Positions 6,048 to 14,854 of a stretch of 38,584 nt of DNA are shown piece by piece. Source of the stretch: a virus. The translations under genes were made by a program, and so were the position numbers. The DNA lies in the IMG/VR virus record IMGVR_UViG_3300027714_002866, positions 1-38,584 of that record, one strand, 5' to 3'. The first letter of the stretch is position 1; each line of letters starts with the position of its first letter. Below the pieces are notes generated by a model. It worked only from the letters and a program-made list of their open reading frames with translations, had not been told where the DNA came from and did no database searches.

Positions 6048-6201
6048 AACTGAAACATTGCCTAGAACTTTACAAGAATGCCTTCACTGTAACCCAGATC
6101 ATCGCATTGAATTGTGTGATTTATGTATGGAGAATTTAACGCAGTCAGATATAAATGAGTTATTGAATAACTGGGTTTACTCACAAGGGAGAGGTAATTA
6201 A
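6034..6201 (+). CDS. Small zinc-binding-like protein, MLLQ leader
   Basis: A 55-residue frame with two CxxC pairs (C16/C19 and C30/C33), probably holding one zinc. It begins with the shared MLLQ leader and has a strong AAGGGAG upstream. TAATG joins its stop to the next start. The remainder is acidic and helical. The function is unknown. Confidence 0.6.
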   Translation: MLLQKTETLPRTLQECLHCNPDHRIELCDLCMENLTQSDINELLNNWVYSQGRGN

Positions 6202-6650
6202 TGACAGATCAATTTGAAGAGTTATTACAACGTAAGAAAGAGTTAACGGAGTTAACGAAGAAGGTAGATATATACTCTATAGAGTTATTGACACGTAAGA
6301 GACAGTTAGTTGACGAGGTTGAGAGTATAATGAAAGAGGAGATAAAGCCACGTAAGGACGAGATGTCGGAGTTAGATTCAGATATTGAGAAGATATTAAA
6401 AGACACTGGTCAGGATAAGATTGTCAGTAGTAATTACGGAGCTTACATGTCTGACGAGCTGAGTATAAAGGTAACTGACATAGAGAAGTGTCTGTATTGG
6501 GTGTCAAAGAACCCTCAATTATTAAAGAAAGATATTTTAAAAGCATCAGAGATAAATAAGTTATTAAAAGACGGGATCGTACCAGACCCAATCACAGATG
6601 GAGTTGACTGCAATGATTCGTATCAAAAAATCACGTTCAGGAAGAAGTAA
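6201..6650 (+). CDS. Coiled-coil protein, possibly Gp157-like
   Basis: A 149-residue protein. Residues 1-70 form a long charged helix (coiled coil) and residues 75-149 a compact C-terminal part. The layout resembles phage Gp157-like or Gam-like early proteins found beside SSB genes, but I see no diagnostic motif. It stands two genes upstream of the probable SSB, which fits a replication or recombination accessory role. The start overlaps the preceding stop. Confidence 0.55.
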   Translation: MTDQFEELLQRKKELTELTKKVDIYSIELLTRKRQLVDEVESIMKEEIKPRKDEMSELDSDIEKILKDTGQDKIVSSNYGAYMSDELSIKVTDIEKCLYWVSKNPQLLKKDILKASEINKLLKDGIVPDPITDGVDCNDSYQKITFRKK

Positions 6651-6777
6651 AAATAAAGGAGGAGAGATAAAGTCGTTTTTACCTCGATTATATGAGGAGA
6701 AGGAAGTAGGGCTTACTGGTGTAGCTAGGATTAAGCTATTTTTTATTACGTTCTATCGGTTAATTAAAGACAGTTAA
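6613..6777 (+). CDS. Small basic protein, uncertain
   Basis: A 54-residue frame, strongly basic at the N-terminus (MIRIKKSRSGRSKNKGG), with a hydrophobic segment near residues 40-50 (IKLFFITFYRL). It overlaps the preceding gene by 38 bases, and its ATG has no clear Shine-Dalgarno. A strong AAAGGAGGAG at 6656-6665 lies inside the frame but has no ATG, GTG or TTG at the right spacing. It fills the gap before 6789. The exact start is doubtful. Confidence 0.35.
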   Translation: MIRIKKSRSGRSKNKGGEIKSFLPRLYEEKEVGLTGVARIKLFFITFYRLIKDS

Positions 6778-6788
6778 AGGAGAATAAC

Positions 6789-7487
6789 ATGACAAACGAA
6801 ATACAGACAACAAAAGAAGAGGTGGCATTAGTGCCAGCATACTTGAAGAAATTTAGCGCAGACGGAGCGGACGATATTACATCGGATATTATTGAGAAGT
6901 CGTTTCTACAGATGGCACATGAGGACAAAGAGGGTGTTAATAAAGGTGAATGGTATGACTCAGCAACAGGACAGGGATTAGGTAAAGAGGTCGTTGTGAC
7001 TGTATGCCGTATTAAACAAACCTGGCGAAAGTTTAACTCTGATTTCCAGCTAGAAAAGCAAAGCTCAGACGGTCAAGTATGGGATAACGGAGATTTACTA
7101 AATGAAGAAGATAAGTGGAAATGTGCGTTTATAGATATGTTTGTTATTTTAAATAATAACCCAGGTCTTCCGTTCATAGTCTCATTTAAGGCAACTAGTT
7201 ATAGAACAGGTAAGAAATTATCTACTGCTATTGCTAAGTTTGTGAAGGGTAATAGTGAGCCTGTATTTGCTCGTAACTACACACTATATACAGAAGAAGC
7301 TAAAAAAGGCACTAAGTCATATACTGTTGCCAGATATAAAATTAACCCTGGTTTCAACGACGAGTCAGTAGTCAAAGAAGCATCTAAAGTACGTAAAATG
7401 GTTATGGATATCAACCCTGTAATGTCAGACTTAAGTGATTCTGAGCCAGACGATGAGCCTAAGTTTGACGTTAGTGAGCTAGATTAA
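6789..7487 (+). CDS. Probable single-stranded DNA-binding protein
   Basis: A 232-residue protein with a strongly acidic C-terminal tail (about residues 213-232, DSEPDDEPKFDVSELD), the hallmark of phage and bacterial SSBs that recruit partners through their tails. The body has aromatic-rich beta segments (about residues 60-190) compatible with an OB-fold. It lies just before the helicase and primase genes. AAGGAG precedes the start and the following gene is coupled by TAATG. Identification rests on tail, size and context, not on a sequence signature. Confidence 0.6.
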   Translation: MTNEIQTTKEEVALVPAYLKKFSADGADDITSDIIEKSFLQMAHEDKEGVNKGEWYDSATGQGLGKEVVVTVCRIKQTWRKFNSDFQLEKQSSDGQVWDNGDLLNEEDKWKCAFIDMFVILNNNPGLPFIVSFKATSYRTGKKLSTAIAKFVKGNSEPVFARNYTLYTEEAKKGTKSYTVARYKINPGFNDESVVKEASKVRKMVMDINPVMSDLSDSEPDDEPKFDVSELD

Positions 7488-7705
7488 TGGCTAAGAAAAC
7501 TAAAATGGTTCATTTGAACATAGACGAAGATGATCACGAGATATTGCGTAAGGCAGCGGAGGCACTAGACATGCCTCTCGCTACTTACTGTAAGGCAATT
7601 GTTCTAAGAAGCTCAAATAACAAAGAGTCGCATATCGAGTGTCCTGTGACAGAGACAGAGCGAGTCACGCAACGTAAACAAAGAACAATCACTAACAGAA
7701 GATAA
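7487..7705 (+). CDS. Ribbon-helix-helix-like DNA-binding protein
   Basis: A 72-residue protein. Residues 5-45 fit the MetJ/Arc ribbon-helix-helix pattern: a beta strand (MVHLNIDE), helix A (DDHEILRKAAEALD), the turn MPLA, then helix B (TYCKAIVLRS). The C-terminal 25 residues are polar and basic and probably disordered. Such proteins bind operators as dimers. It may control this operon or assist the helicase encoded next. It is coupled to the SSB gene. Confidence 0.7.
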   Translation: MAKKTKMVHLNIDEDDHEILRKAAEALDMPLATYCKAIVLRSSNNKESHIECPVTETERVTQRKQRTITNRR

Positions 7706-7709
7706 TTCT

Positions 7710-9302
7710 ATGGAATTAAAAATACGTAACAAAAAAATGGTGCTTTACTGTAGCTATAGGGAGAGAGATTTCCCAAAATTCTTAGGTGGTAGATGGAGTG
7801 GGGCATTGAAGGGCTGGGCATTTAGCCCGTCATTAATGACTTATAACGCTATTATTGAGAAGGCGAGAAGCGAGTCTATATCTATTACAATAGAGCCCAA
7901 GATCGTCACTTTTTTTACTGAGAAAATGTCTAAGCTAGATAAGTTCTTAGAGAGTCTTGAGTACAAGACAACTCCATATAAACATCAGGAGTCTATAACG
8001 TCACTGATAGTGAATAAGAGAAAATGTTTTATATTCGCAGGAGTTGGTACAGGTAAGAGTAAAGGTGCGATTGATGCAGTCAGTTACTTATGGGCTAAGG
8101 GTGAGGTTAAGAAGGTATTAGTTGTATCCCCCGCCTCTATAATGTGGAATTTCGGTAATGAGATCAAGATACACTCAGACTTCGACCACACTATAATTGT
8201 TGGGTCATTAGATAAACGTAAGCAATTAATCGAAGACTCAGCTACTGTATTCGACATCATAAACTACGAGATTTTAGGGAAGTTATCTGACAACCTGATA
8301 AAGAAGAAGTACGACATGGTTATATTCGACGAGATACATAACTGTAAGTCACGCACCTCTATTCGAGCTAAAGCCTCATTTAAGATAGCGAGTTCTATAG
8401 ATATAAGAGTCGGGTTAACAGGTACTATTATTAGTAATAACTATGATGACCTGTTCATGCCATACCAGATCATAGACCCTAGTGTCTTTGGTAGTAAGTA
8501 CACTAGTTTTAAGAATAGGTACTTTATTATGGGCGGGTATATGGCCTATGAGATAGTGGGTACTCGTAATGAGAGAGAGATAAAAGAGTTAGTGGCAACA
8601 AATTCTATTAAGTTCGACATTAGAGATGTTATGGACAATTTGCCTGACGAGAAGAATATAATAAAGACCGTTCATTTAAATAATAACACAAAAAAGTTAT
8701 ACAAAGAGTTAAAGACCCATATGATGATAGAGAATGACAGAGGTGACATTGAGGCCTCTAATGTCCTTGAGCGTATGATCAGATTATCTCAGATAACGTC
8801 TGGTTTCTTGGTAGATAAAGAGAACGATATCATCGACGAGATAGGACGAGATAAAATTGAGGTCTTAAAAGAGACTTTATCAGGTATCACTGAGAAGACA
8901 GTCATTTTCTGTCGGTTCAGACGAAGTATAGATAATGTTGCTTCTTTATGTGATGAGTTAGGTTTGAGTTATTATATTTATGACGGGCGTACTAAAGAGA
9001 AGGACTTATACCTTAAGTATAATACCGACAGTACTATGGTGTGGATTGCTCAGTTACAGAAGTCTGAGGGCTATTCTATACCGTCAGCTCAGTACTGTAT
9101 TTTCTACGAGTTAGACTATTCTCGTAAGAATCATGTTCAGTCTAGAGGACGTATTTTAAGGGCTACAGGTAGTAAGCACACCTGTCTGTTCTATATCTAT
9201 TTATTGGCAGAGAATAGTATAGATGAGGCAGTGTACAAGGTTTTACAGAGTAAGGATTTTAATAGTAAACAGGCCCTTGAGCTTGTGAGAGGTGTTGAGT
9301 GA
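7710..9302 (+). CDS. SNF2/DEAD-type superfamily 2 helicase
   Basis: A 530-residue helicase. Walker A is GVGTGKSKG (residues 111-119), motif II is DEIH (207-210), motif III is GLTGT (235-239), and motif VI is QSRGRILRATG (477-487), preceded by SEGYSIPSAQ (452-461). The first 65 residues form a small domain (FLGGRWSGALKGWAFSP) seen at the N-terminus of many phage helicases of this type. It is an ATP-driven DNA translocase or helicase, probably for replication or recombination of phage DNA. No strong ribosome site precedes the ATG, which is 4 bases after the preceding stop, so coupling is likely. Confidence 0.88.
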   Translation: MELKIRNKKMVLYCSYRERDFPKFLGGRWSGALKGWAFSPSLMTYNAIIEKARSESISITIEPKIVTFFTEKMSKLDKFLESLEYKTTPYKHQESITSLIVNKRKCFIFAGVGTGKSKGAIDAVSYLWAKGEVKKVLVVSPASIMWNFGNEIKIHSDFDHTIIVGSLDKRKQLIEDSATVFDIINYEILGKLSDNLIKKKYDMVIFDEIHNCKSRTSIRAKASFKIASSIDIRVGLTGTIISNNYDDLFMPYQIIDPSVFGSKYTSFKNRYFIMGGYMAYEIVGTRNEREIKELVATNSIKFDIRDVMDNLPDEKNIIKTVHLNNNTKKLYKELKTHMMIENDRGDIEASNVLERMIRLSQITSGFLVDKENDIIDEIGRDKIEVLKETLSGITEKTVIFCRFRRSIDNVASLCDELGLSYYIYDGRTKEKDLYLKYNTDSTMVWIAQLQKSEGYSIPSAQYCIFYELDYSRKNHVQSRGRILRATGSKHTCLFYIYLLAENSIDEAVYKVLQSKDFNSKQALELVRGVE

Positions 9303-9379
9303 TGAGGTTTAAAATAATGACTAGAAAAGTAGATCATTCTTTATCTAAGTTAATAGAGGACTTAGAAGAAGATGAGTGA
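9302..9379 (+). CDS. Micro-protein, 25 aa
   Basis: A 25-residue frame coupled to the helicase stop by TGATG. It is basic at the start and acidic at the end (LIEDLEEDE), and its last codons overlap the next start at 9372. It may be a real peptide or only a translational bridge to the next gene. Confidence 0.35.
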   Translation: MRFKIMTRKVDHSLSKLIEDLEEDE

Positions 9380-9500
9380 TAATAGAATAAATATAGACCT
9401 TAGTGGATTTTTTATAGTTCTTCTCATAATTCTTCTCATAATTCTATGTATTGGTGAGCCAGATTTACTTGATGCTCTAATACATAATTTAATGAAATGA
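9372..9500 (+). CDS. Small single-pass membrane protein
   Basis: A 42-residue frame from ATG at 9372. Residues 12-27 are all hydrophobic (GFFIVLLIILLIILCI), encoded partly by a doubled 12-base unit (TTCTCATAATTC). GAAGAAGATG precedes the start and the stop overlaps the following gene (ATGA). The function is unknown. Confidence 0.5.
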   Translation: MSDNRINIDLSGFFIVLLIILLIILCIGEPDLLDALIHNLMK

Positions 9501-9697
9501 CTAAAGACCCAATAAATAAAGTCTCACTATACTCAGCAAGAAACATACAAGCAGGGACAAGATTAGAGCATAGAGACATCGCATTATTTGAGAATGACAA
9601 AGGGATACCTGTAGATGAGGTACATAAAATATACGGACGAGTTTTAACAGAAGATTTATGTATATTCAAGCCAATAACGTTTGATATATTGCACTAA
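9497..9697 (+). CDS. Standalone SAF-domain protein
   Basis: All 66 residues fit an SAF (antifreeze-like) domain: VSLYSARNIQAGTRLEHRDI (residues 9-28), then KGIPVDEVHKIYGRVLTED (35-53), closely following the pattern in the C-terminal domain of sialic acid synthases and in FlgA/CpaB proteins. Here the domain is alone, with no synthase domain in the same or neighbouring genes. It may bind a sugar or another protein; the role is unknown. It is coupled to the membrane peptide upstream by ATGA and ends 13 bases before the YopX-type gene. Confidence 0.65.
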   Translation: MTKDPINKVSLYSARNIQAGTRLEHRDIALFENDKGIPVDEVHKIYGRVLTEDLCIFKPITFDILH

Positions 9698-9710
9698 AAG
9701 GGAGAAGTTT

Positions 9711-10142
9711 ATGAGAGAGATTAAGTTTAGGGGCTGGGATGAAGATAATAGTAAAATTGTTCAGTTATATGAAATAGATCTAAGTGACGAATATCAGGTT
9801 TATTGTGGGGAACATAAGGGTTTTAATACATGTAAAACTAAAACTTTAATGCAATACACAGGAATAAAAGATAAAAATGGATCTGAGATTTATGAAGGTG
9901 ATATATTGATATTCCCAGATTCTTTTAATAATGACAGCTGTGAGTTCTTTTGGCTTGATGAAAACTTAGGATTTAATAGAGAAGATAAATATGAAGTGCG
10001 TTTTAAAGTAGGTTCCTTTGCTTTATTCGAATTAAATAAACCTTATATTATTGGTTCTTTTATTTCACACGGGTATATAGGATATATGGAAATAATAGGA
10101 AATAAATATGAGAACACTAAGCTAATCGAGTCAGTTAAATGA
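9711..10142 (+). CDS. YopX-family protein
   Basis: A 143-residue protein starting MREIKFRGWDEDNSKIV, with the family's LMQYTGIKDKNGSEIYEGD motif at about residues 44-62. It ends in a typical VIGNKYEN-type segment (EIIGNKYENTKLIES). YopX proteins are widespread in phages of many hosts and their function is not established. I chose ATG 9711 because AAAAGGGAG lies just upstream; a longer frame from 9681 overlaps the SAF gene. The gene ends in ATGA with the primase. Confidence 0.88.
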   Translation: MREIKFRGWDEDNSKIVQLYEIDLSDEYQVYCGEHKGFNTCKTKTLMQYTGIKDKNGSEIYEGDILIFPDSFNNDSCEFFWLDENLGFNREDKYEVRFKVGSFALFELNKPYIIGSFISHGYIGYMEIIGNKYENTKLIESVK

Positions 10143-13084
10143 CAATAATAGATGACATAAATAATGTACTGACGACAGATGAGATTCTGGCATTAGTACC
10201 AGGATTAGAGCTGCAAGGTCATAACTATATAGGACGATGCCCTACAGGTCATGACTCTCAGTCAGGTACAAGCTTCCAGGTCAATACAATCTCACCGACA
10301 TTTAATTGTTTTAACTGTGGGGCTCATGGCAGTTATATACATTTAGTAGAGTTAGTTAAATTCGGCCAGTCATCAGCAGGTAAGGGCGGTACGGACTCCT
10401 TTAAACAAACAATCAGACACTTAGCCGAGAAGTATAATCTGTCTAACTCAGACACGTATAGTAATAGCGAGTCTGTCTTCGACATTATTGAGTGTGTTGT
10501 AGCCGATTATAAACGTCAGTTATTCAAGAGATCTAGGCCATTACTTGAGTCAGTTATGCGTAATTATGGGTTAAGTGAAGACTTTTTAAGTAGTGAGTCG
10601 TGGGGTTTCGGAGGAGAATGCCCCTCTATACGTCTATCTGAGTTCTTCACAACGGAGGAGTTATTATCGACTGGATTATTTAATAAATCTGAGAAGACAT
10701 CTACTGGAGTATTTCATATCTACCAAGGACGTATAGTTATACCTTACAATAATTTCGGTAGGATTAAATATACCATAGGTAGGAAAACGTCATCTACAAA
10801 TAAGTGGGGGGATAAAGACCCTCCCAAGTATTTTAAGCAGTATATTAATTCAGTTAAAAGGCCGTATGTGTCTACTGCAATCAATAACGAGATAGTGTCA
10901 TGTAGTAGAGATCATGATGACGTAGTTATTACAGAAGGGATTACTGATTATTTATCCTTAAAAATGCACAATATTAACTCAGTATCAGCTGTAACTACAT
11001 CATTTAAAAAGGACGAATATGAAAAAGTTGTGGGCTTTTGTAAGAAATTTAATACTGTATATATTGCTAACGATAACGATCAAAACGGAGCTGGGCAGAA
11101 AGGCACTGGACGAATTTGTGAAATGCTTATTGATGCTGGTGTTAACCCTTTTATTATACTTCTGCCTAGACCTGATGGGCAGGATAAGATAGATGTTGCT
11201 GAGTTTATTAGTAAATATGGTATCGATAAGTTCACAGAACTCAAGCCAAAGGCTAAGACATACCTAGAGTCTTTATTAGACGCAATACCTGCAGATATTG
11301 ATAAAGCGATATTAATGGACGCATTGTCAGATATATTAACTATATTATCTAAGCAGTCACAAGAGCTAGCTGAGGTTTTTATACGAGATAAAATTAAGAA
11401 GCGATTTAGATTGTCGTCATTGCCTAAACTGCTTAGTAAGATGATGCAATTAACAAAAAATCCTAATAGAGATAAGTCACTGACTGAGATGATAGACTTT
11501 CAGGATAAGAAAGATGAGTCTATATTTGAGGACAACAATACAGATATAAAACTTATCAGTAGTGGGCAGGACTATAAAGAAGGCGTTCTATACTACACAA
11601 TCACAAGACCTCAGCATGTCACTGACAATAGAGGGATTATGAAGATAATTAATAAAGCATTTCTTGTCACGTCTAATAAAAAAATTAATGAGTTAATTGA
11701 TTATCAGATAATCACAGAGAGTTCTGCGCTTACTAAAAAACTAAACCCTGACTTTATATGTGAGTACTGGTCATTTAAAGATTCCCCTTATTCTGTAGAG
11801 AACTATATAAAAGGTGATAGTAAAGTAAATCCGGCTGAGTTATACAAAAAAATTAAAGAAAGAATACTGAAACATGTGTATTTCAAGGAAGATTACGAGG
11901 CATCCTTTTGTGCGATAGTTATTATGACCTCTATGGTGTATATGTTGTTCAACGCTACTGGTTATATACATTTATGGGCTGAGAAGCGTTCTGGGAAGAC
12001 AACTTTACTTGAGATATTCCAGATGCTAGGTTTTAACGCAAAAATGAGTTCATCTATCTCAGACGCTGCGTTATTCAGGTCAATTGAGATGTACAGACCT
12101 ATTCTATTAATGGACGAGGCAGAAAACTTAAACCCAAGTCACAAGGCTAAAGATAATAGTGGGTCAGAGAAGTTAGAGTTACTTAAGTCAGGCTATAAAA
12201 AGAGTGGTAGTGCAGCTAGATGTGAGGGACCTAATAACTCAGTTGTGTCTTATAGTAACTATTGCATTAAAGTTTTTGCAGGGATTAAGACTTTAGATCA
12301 GGTTTTAGCTGATAGGACTATTATGATAGAGATGAGACGTGCTAAAGAAGACGTTAAAATAGAAGAGCTTATAGAGGAGAAGATAGCTCCACAGATCACA
12401 GAGCTTAGAGATATGCTGTACACATTTGGCATGCAGTACGCAGATGATATCAAAGATATATACGTCTCAGAGATCGAGCATTATAAAGAAGACTTAAGTG
12501 ACCACAAGGTTACGTTTAGGGCAAAAGAGTTATGGACTCCGTATTTATCTGTGGCCTTGTTGGTCGATAGTTATGACGATGACTTTGACGTATTCGGTGA
12601 ATTATTATTAAAGGCAAAGCGTGCGGTGGAGACAGCAGAGGCTTTTGGTGGCGATAGTAAATCTCTTGAGATTGTAGAGCTGCTGTATAAATGGACGAAG
12701 AACGTCCAGCAAGGGTTGCAGGAAGATATGACACTATATCACGATGGTGACATTTATATGCGTACAGGGATTACTGACTCGTTTATCAAAAGGACATTAA
12801 AGACAAGAGAGTATGAGGACGACTTCGAGTATGTGAACTACCAGGTACTTAAACAACTGTTACGTAAATTTGACGTGATAGACAAGGAATGTGAGCACAA
12901 GACTTATAACAATAAAGGGAAAAGAGGAGCTGCGTTATTATTAGACCCTACACGTATGCTGGAGTCATTGATCACTTATAAGAAGGACCATGACGAGGAT
13001 GTGATGGAGGACATCTATATATACAAATCAAATAAAGGCGTACCTGTAGAAGATCAAATATTTAATATGGAGGATTTTGACTAA
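10139..13084 (+). CDS. Primase-helicase (CHC2 zinc finger, Toprim, P-loop ATPase)
   Basis: A 981-residue replication protein. The N-terminal zinc finger has C34, H38, C57 and C60. The Toprim domain follows with VVITEGITDYLS (262-273, Glu267) and IANDNDQNG (309-317). A P-loop ATPase lies in the second half: Walker A EKRSGKTTL (615-623) and Walker B PILLMDEAEN (654-663). It would lay primers and unwind DNA at the phage fork. The C-terminal 200 residues have no motif I can name. With no polymerase gene in the window, it presumably recruits host polymerase. It overlaps YopX by ATGA and the next gene by TAATG. Confidence 0.92.
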   Translation: MTIIDDINNVLTTDEILALVPGLELQGHNYIGRCPTGHDSQSGTSFQVNTISPTFNCFNCGAHGSYIHLVELVKFGQSSAGKGGTDSFKQTIRHLAEKYNLSNSDTYSNSESVFDIIECVVADYKRQLFKRSRPLLESVMRNYGLSEDFLSSESWGFGGECPSIRLSEFFTTEELLSTGLFNKSEKTSTGVFHIYQGRIVIPYNNFGRIKYTIGRKTSSTNKWGDKDPPKYFKQYINSVKRPYVSTAINNEIVSCSRDHDDVVITEGITDYLSLKMHNINSVSAVTTSFKKDEYEKVVGFCKKFNTVYIANDNDQNGAGQKGTGRICEMLIDAGVNPFIILLPRPDGQDKIDVAEFISKYGIDKFTELKPKAKTYLESLLDAIPADIDKAILMDALSDILTILSKQSQELAEVFIRDKIKKRFRLSSLPKLLSKMMQLTKNPNRDKSLTEMIDFQDKKDESIFEDNNTDIKLISSGQDYKEGVLYYTITRPQHVTDNRGIMKIINKAFLVTSNKKINELIDYQIITESSALTKKLNPDFICEYWSFKDSPYSVENYIKGDSKVNPAELYKKIKERILKHVYFKEDYEASFCAIVIMTSMVYMLFNATGYIHLWAEKRSGKTTLLEIFQMLGFNAKMSSSISDAALFRSIEMYRPILLMDEAENLNPSHKAKDNSGSEKLELLKSGYKKSGSAARCEGPNNSVVSYSNYCIKVFAGIKTLDQVLADRTIMIEMRRAKEDVKIEELIEEKIAPQITELRDMLYTFGMQYADDIKDIYVSEIEHYKEDLSDHKVTFRAKELWTPYLSVALLVDSYDDDFDVFGELLLKAKRAVETAEAFGGDSKSLEIVELLYKWTKNVQQGLQEDMTLYHDGDIYMRTGITDSFIKRTLKTREYEDDFEYVNYQVLKQLLRKFDVIDKECEHKTYNNKGKRGAALLLDPTRMLESLITYKKDHDEDVMEDIYIYKSNKGVPVEDQIFNMEDFD

Positions 13085-13512
13085 TGAGTAGCTTTTTCAA
13101 AACAAAAGAATATAAATTTTTAAATAAAATTAAGGATTATTTACTGATACTGAACACTAAAAAAAACTACAGTATTTATGAAGAGCACCTGGCTGTATGT
13201 AAGAAACTGGCGAGTGAGAAATATAATAATGTGGGGTGGCGAGAAGAAGAGGGTCGGTATAACTGGGATTCTGTGAAACGTACTGACTTCCCTGACACGA
13301 TGACCTCTCTAGGAGATGAATCTGGGATGTCGTTCTACCCTGGGAAAACGTTGTATATGTCAGAAGACTTTACTTCTATGGCTCTTAAAGGTGATGACGG
13401 GAGAGTTGTGCATTATACAAAAGAGGAGACAGCCTCTGTGAAGCATATGTCTATTAAAGAACTTCGTGTACTACACGATATAAAAATGCAATATGAAGGG
13501 ATTGTTAAATAA
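13084..13512 (+). CDS. Hypothetical protein, 142 aa
   Basis: A 142-residue protein coupled to the primase stop (TAATG). It is mixed charged and has aromatic residues in the centre (NVGWREEEGRYNWDS). The C-terminal helix (SIKELRVLHDIKMQYEG) is amphipathic. No family is recognised; its position suggests a replication accessory. Confidence 0.6.
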   Translation: MSSFFKTKEYKFLNKIKDYLLILNTKKNYSIYEEHLAVCKKLASEKYNNVGWREEEGRYNWDSVKRTDFPDTMTSLGDESGMSFYPGKTLYMSEDFTSMALKGDDGRVVHYTKEETASVKHMSIKELRVLHDIKMQYEGIVK

Positions 13513-13841
13513 TGATAAATGAAGAAGAAAATATATTGGACAATGATATCAGACGTAGGAATAGGGCAAAGGCTTTAATTGAAGGGAAAGAAGAATTAAT
13601 AAAAGAAAATAAAAGATTTTATAACTTATATAGACAAATAGAAAAACTAGATGATCTAAAATACTTAGACAGCATTGGAATTAATACAGAGATCCTTTTT
13701 AAGTTACTGATAAATGATATAGATAAAGTAGTATGTACATCATGTGATAATCACACTATAGCTAATTATAATAACAATTGTGCAGCACTCTGTGTTAATA
13801 CAGACGGTTACTGCAATATGTTTACGAAAAGAATTAAATAA
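13512..13841 (+). CDS. Hypothetical protein with Cys-rich C-terminus
   Basis: A 109-residue protein. Residues 1-70 are charged and helical (KALIEGKEELIKENKRFYNL). The last 40 carry five cysteines (CTSCDNHTI, CAALCVN and YCNMF), probably a zinc site. It is joined by TAATG to both neighbours. It is more AT-rich and Lys/Asn-rich than the genes around it, as is the gene at 14437. The function is unknown. Confidence 0.55.
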   Translation: MINEEENILDNDIRRRNRAKALIEGKEELIKENKRFYNLYRQIEKLDDLKYLDSIGINTEILFKLLINDIDKVVCTSCDNHTIANYNNNCAALCVNTDGYCNMFTKRIK

Positions 13842-14143
13842 TGGCATCTAAACCAGAGACTCTGATAGTTAAGAAAATACAGACATATTTAAATAGTTTA
13901 GGTAAAGGGTTCTTCTTTAAAATACATGGAGGCCCTATGCAGATGTCTGGCATCTCAGATTTACTAGGACTTATTAACGGTAAGTTTGTAGCCATTGAGG
14001 TTAAGACACCTGAGAATAAGGCAGGAGCTACTAAACTACAGGTACGATTTATTGATAAAGTTATTAACTGTGGTGGTATAGGTTTTGTGGCTAATAGCGT
14101 TGATGAGGTTAAGGATTACTTGACTTCTCATAACATTGTATAG
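13841..14143 (+). CDS. VRR-NUC domain endonuclease
   Basis: A 100-residue, single-domain VRR-NUC protein of the PD-(D/E)XK nuclease group. The core is GISDLLG (residues 37-43, metal-binding Asp40) and AIEVKTPENK (51-60, Glu53 and Lys55), followed by an LQVRFIDKVINCGG helix with the family Gln. Phage VRR-NUC proteins are taken to be structure-selective or Holliday-type resolvases. Placement right after the primase-helicase supports a role in replication or DNA maturation. Confidence 0.88.
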   Translation: MASKPETLIVKKIQTYLNSLGKGFFFKIHGGPMQMSGISDLLGLINGKFVAIEVKTPENKAGATKLQVRFIDKVINCGGIGFVANSVDEVKDYLTSHNIV

Positions 14144-14155
14144 TACATTTTACGT

Positions 14156-14437
14156 ATGACTGAAAAAAAATCAATATTAGAAGAAGCCCTTGAACTCACC
14201 AGAGGAAGTAGACAGAAAGACTACGGACATCCAGTAGAGAACTTTACTAAAATTGCTAATTTATGGACTGCGTACCTTGAGAATAAAGATGAGTGTGTAA
14301 TATTAACACCTAAAGACGTAGCTCTTATGATGATATTATTTAAGGTTGCTAGAGAACAGTCCGGTCACAAAAGAGATAACCTAGTAGATATCGCAGGTTA
14401 TGCTAGTACAACTGCTATGGTAGAGGGTCTTGAGTAA
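14156..14437 (+). CDS. DUF6378-family protein
   Basis: A 93-residue protein with the family signature RQKDYGHPVENFTKIANLW (residues 18-36) followed by LTPKDVALMMILFKVARE and the KRDNLVDIAGYAS segment. This family is common in phage replication blocks; its biochemical role is not established. The stop overlaps the next start (TAATG). Confidence 0.85.
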   Translation: MTEKKSILEEALELTRGSRQKDYGHPVENFTKIANLWTAYLENKDECVILTPKDVALMMILFKVAREQSGHKRDNLVDIAGYASTTAMVEGLE

Positions 14438-14808
14438 TGGACAGAGAATTTTATTTAGAAATAGCTATCGGTTACATACGTGATAGAGTTTATGATATAT
14501 GTGATGAAATGGAAATGAAGGATAAATCTATATGTCTTTTTGGAATTGACTCTAATTTCGAAAAAGAATTTTATGAAAATAAAGATATTTTAAATTATAT
14601 TAATTCTTATGATTATAAATATATAAAAAGATATAGACAGTCACATCATAATAAAAAGGTAAGAAAAACTGTATTAAAATTTATTTTAAAAAATAATAAT
14701 ATGCCTAAATTTATAAATTCATTATCAATAAAAGTATATAATAAATCTATTGAAAAATTAGCAATTTATGATGGCATATTAATAGATTGCAGTGGTAGCT
14801 GTAGGTAA
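14437..14808 (+). CDS. Hypothetical AT-rich protein, 123 aa
   Basis: A 123-residue protein, very rich in Lys, Ile, Asn and Tyr (DYKYIKRYRQSHHNKK) and from a markedly AT-rich stretch. It begins MDREFYLEIAIGYIRDRV. The last gene before the double hairpin, it may be a recent acquisition given its codon use. No family is recognised. Confidence 0.55.
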   Translation: MDREFYLEIAIGYIRDRVYDICDEMEMKDKSICLFGIDSNFEKEFYENKDILNYINSYDYKYIKRYRQSHHNKKVRKTVLKFILKNNNMPKFINSLSIKVYNKSIEKLAIYDGILIDCSGSCR

Positions 14809-14812
14809 ACAA

Positions 14813-14851
14813 GGCCCTTCCTTAAATATTAAATGTATTTAAGGAAGGGCC
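14813..14851 (+). terminator. Perfect 16-bp hairpin, likely attenuator
   Basis: GGCCCTTCCTTAAATA, a seven-base loop (TTAAATG), then the exact complement TATTTAAGGAAGGGCC. It starts 4 bases after the stop of the preceding gene. It lacks a T-run, so it may be a weak terminator, an RNA 3'-end protector or a processing site rather than a classic intrinsic terminator. Confidence 0.75.
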
Positions 14852-14854
14852 CTC

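Noticed and set aside
12516-12734. 72-residue minus-strand frame inside the primase-helicase
   Set aside because: Antisense shadow, no ribosome site.
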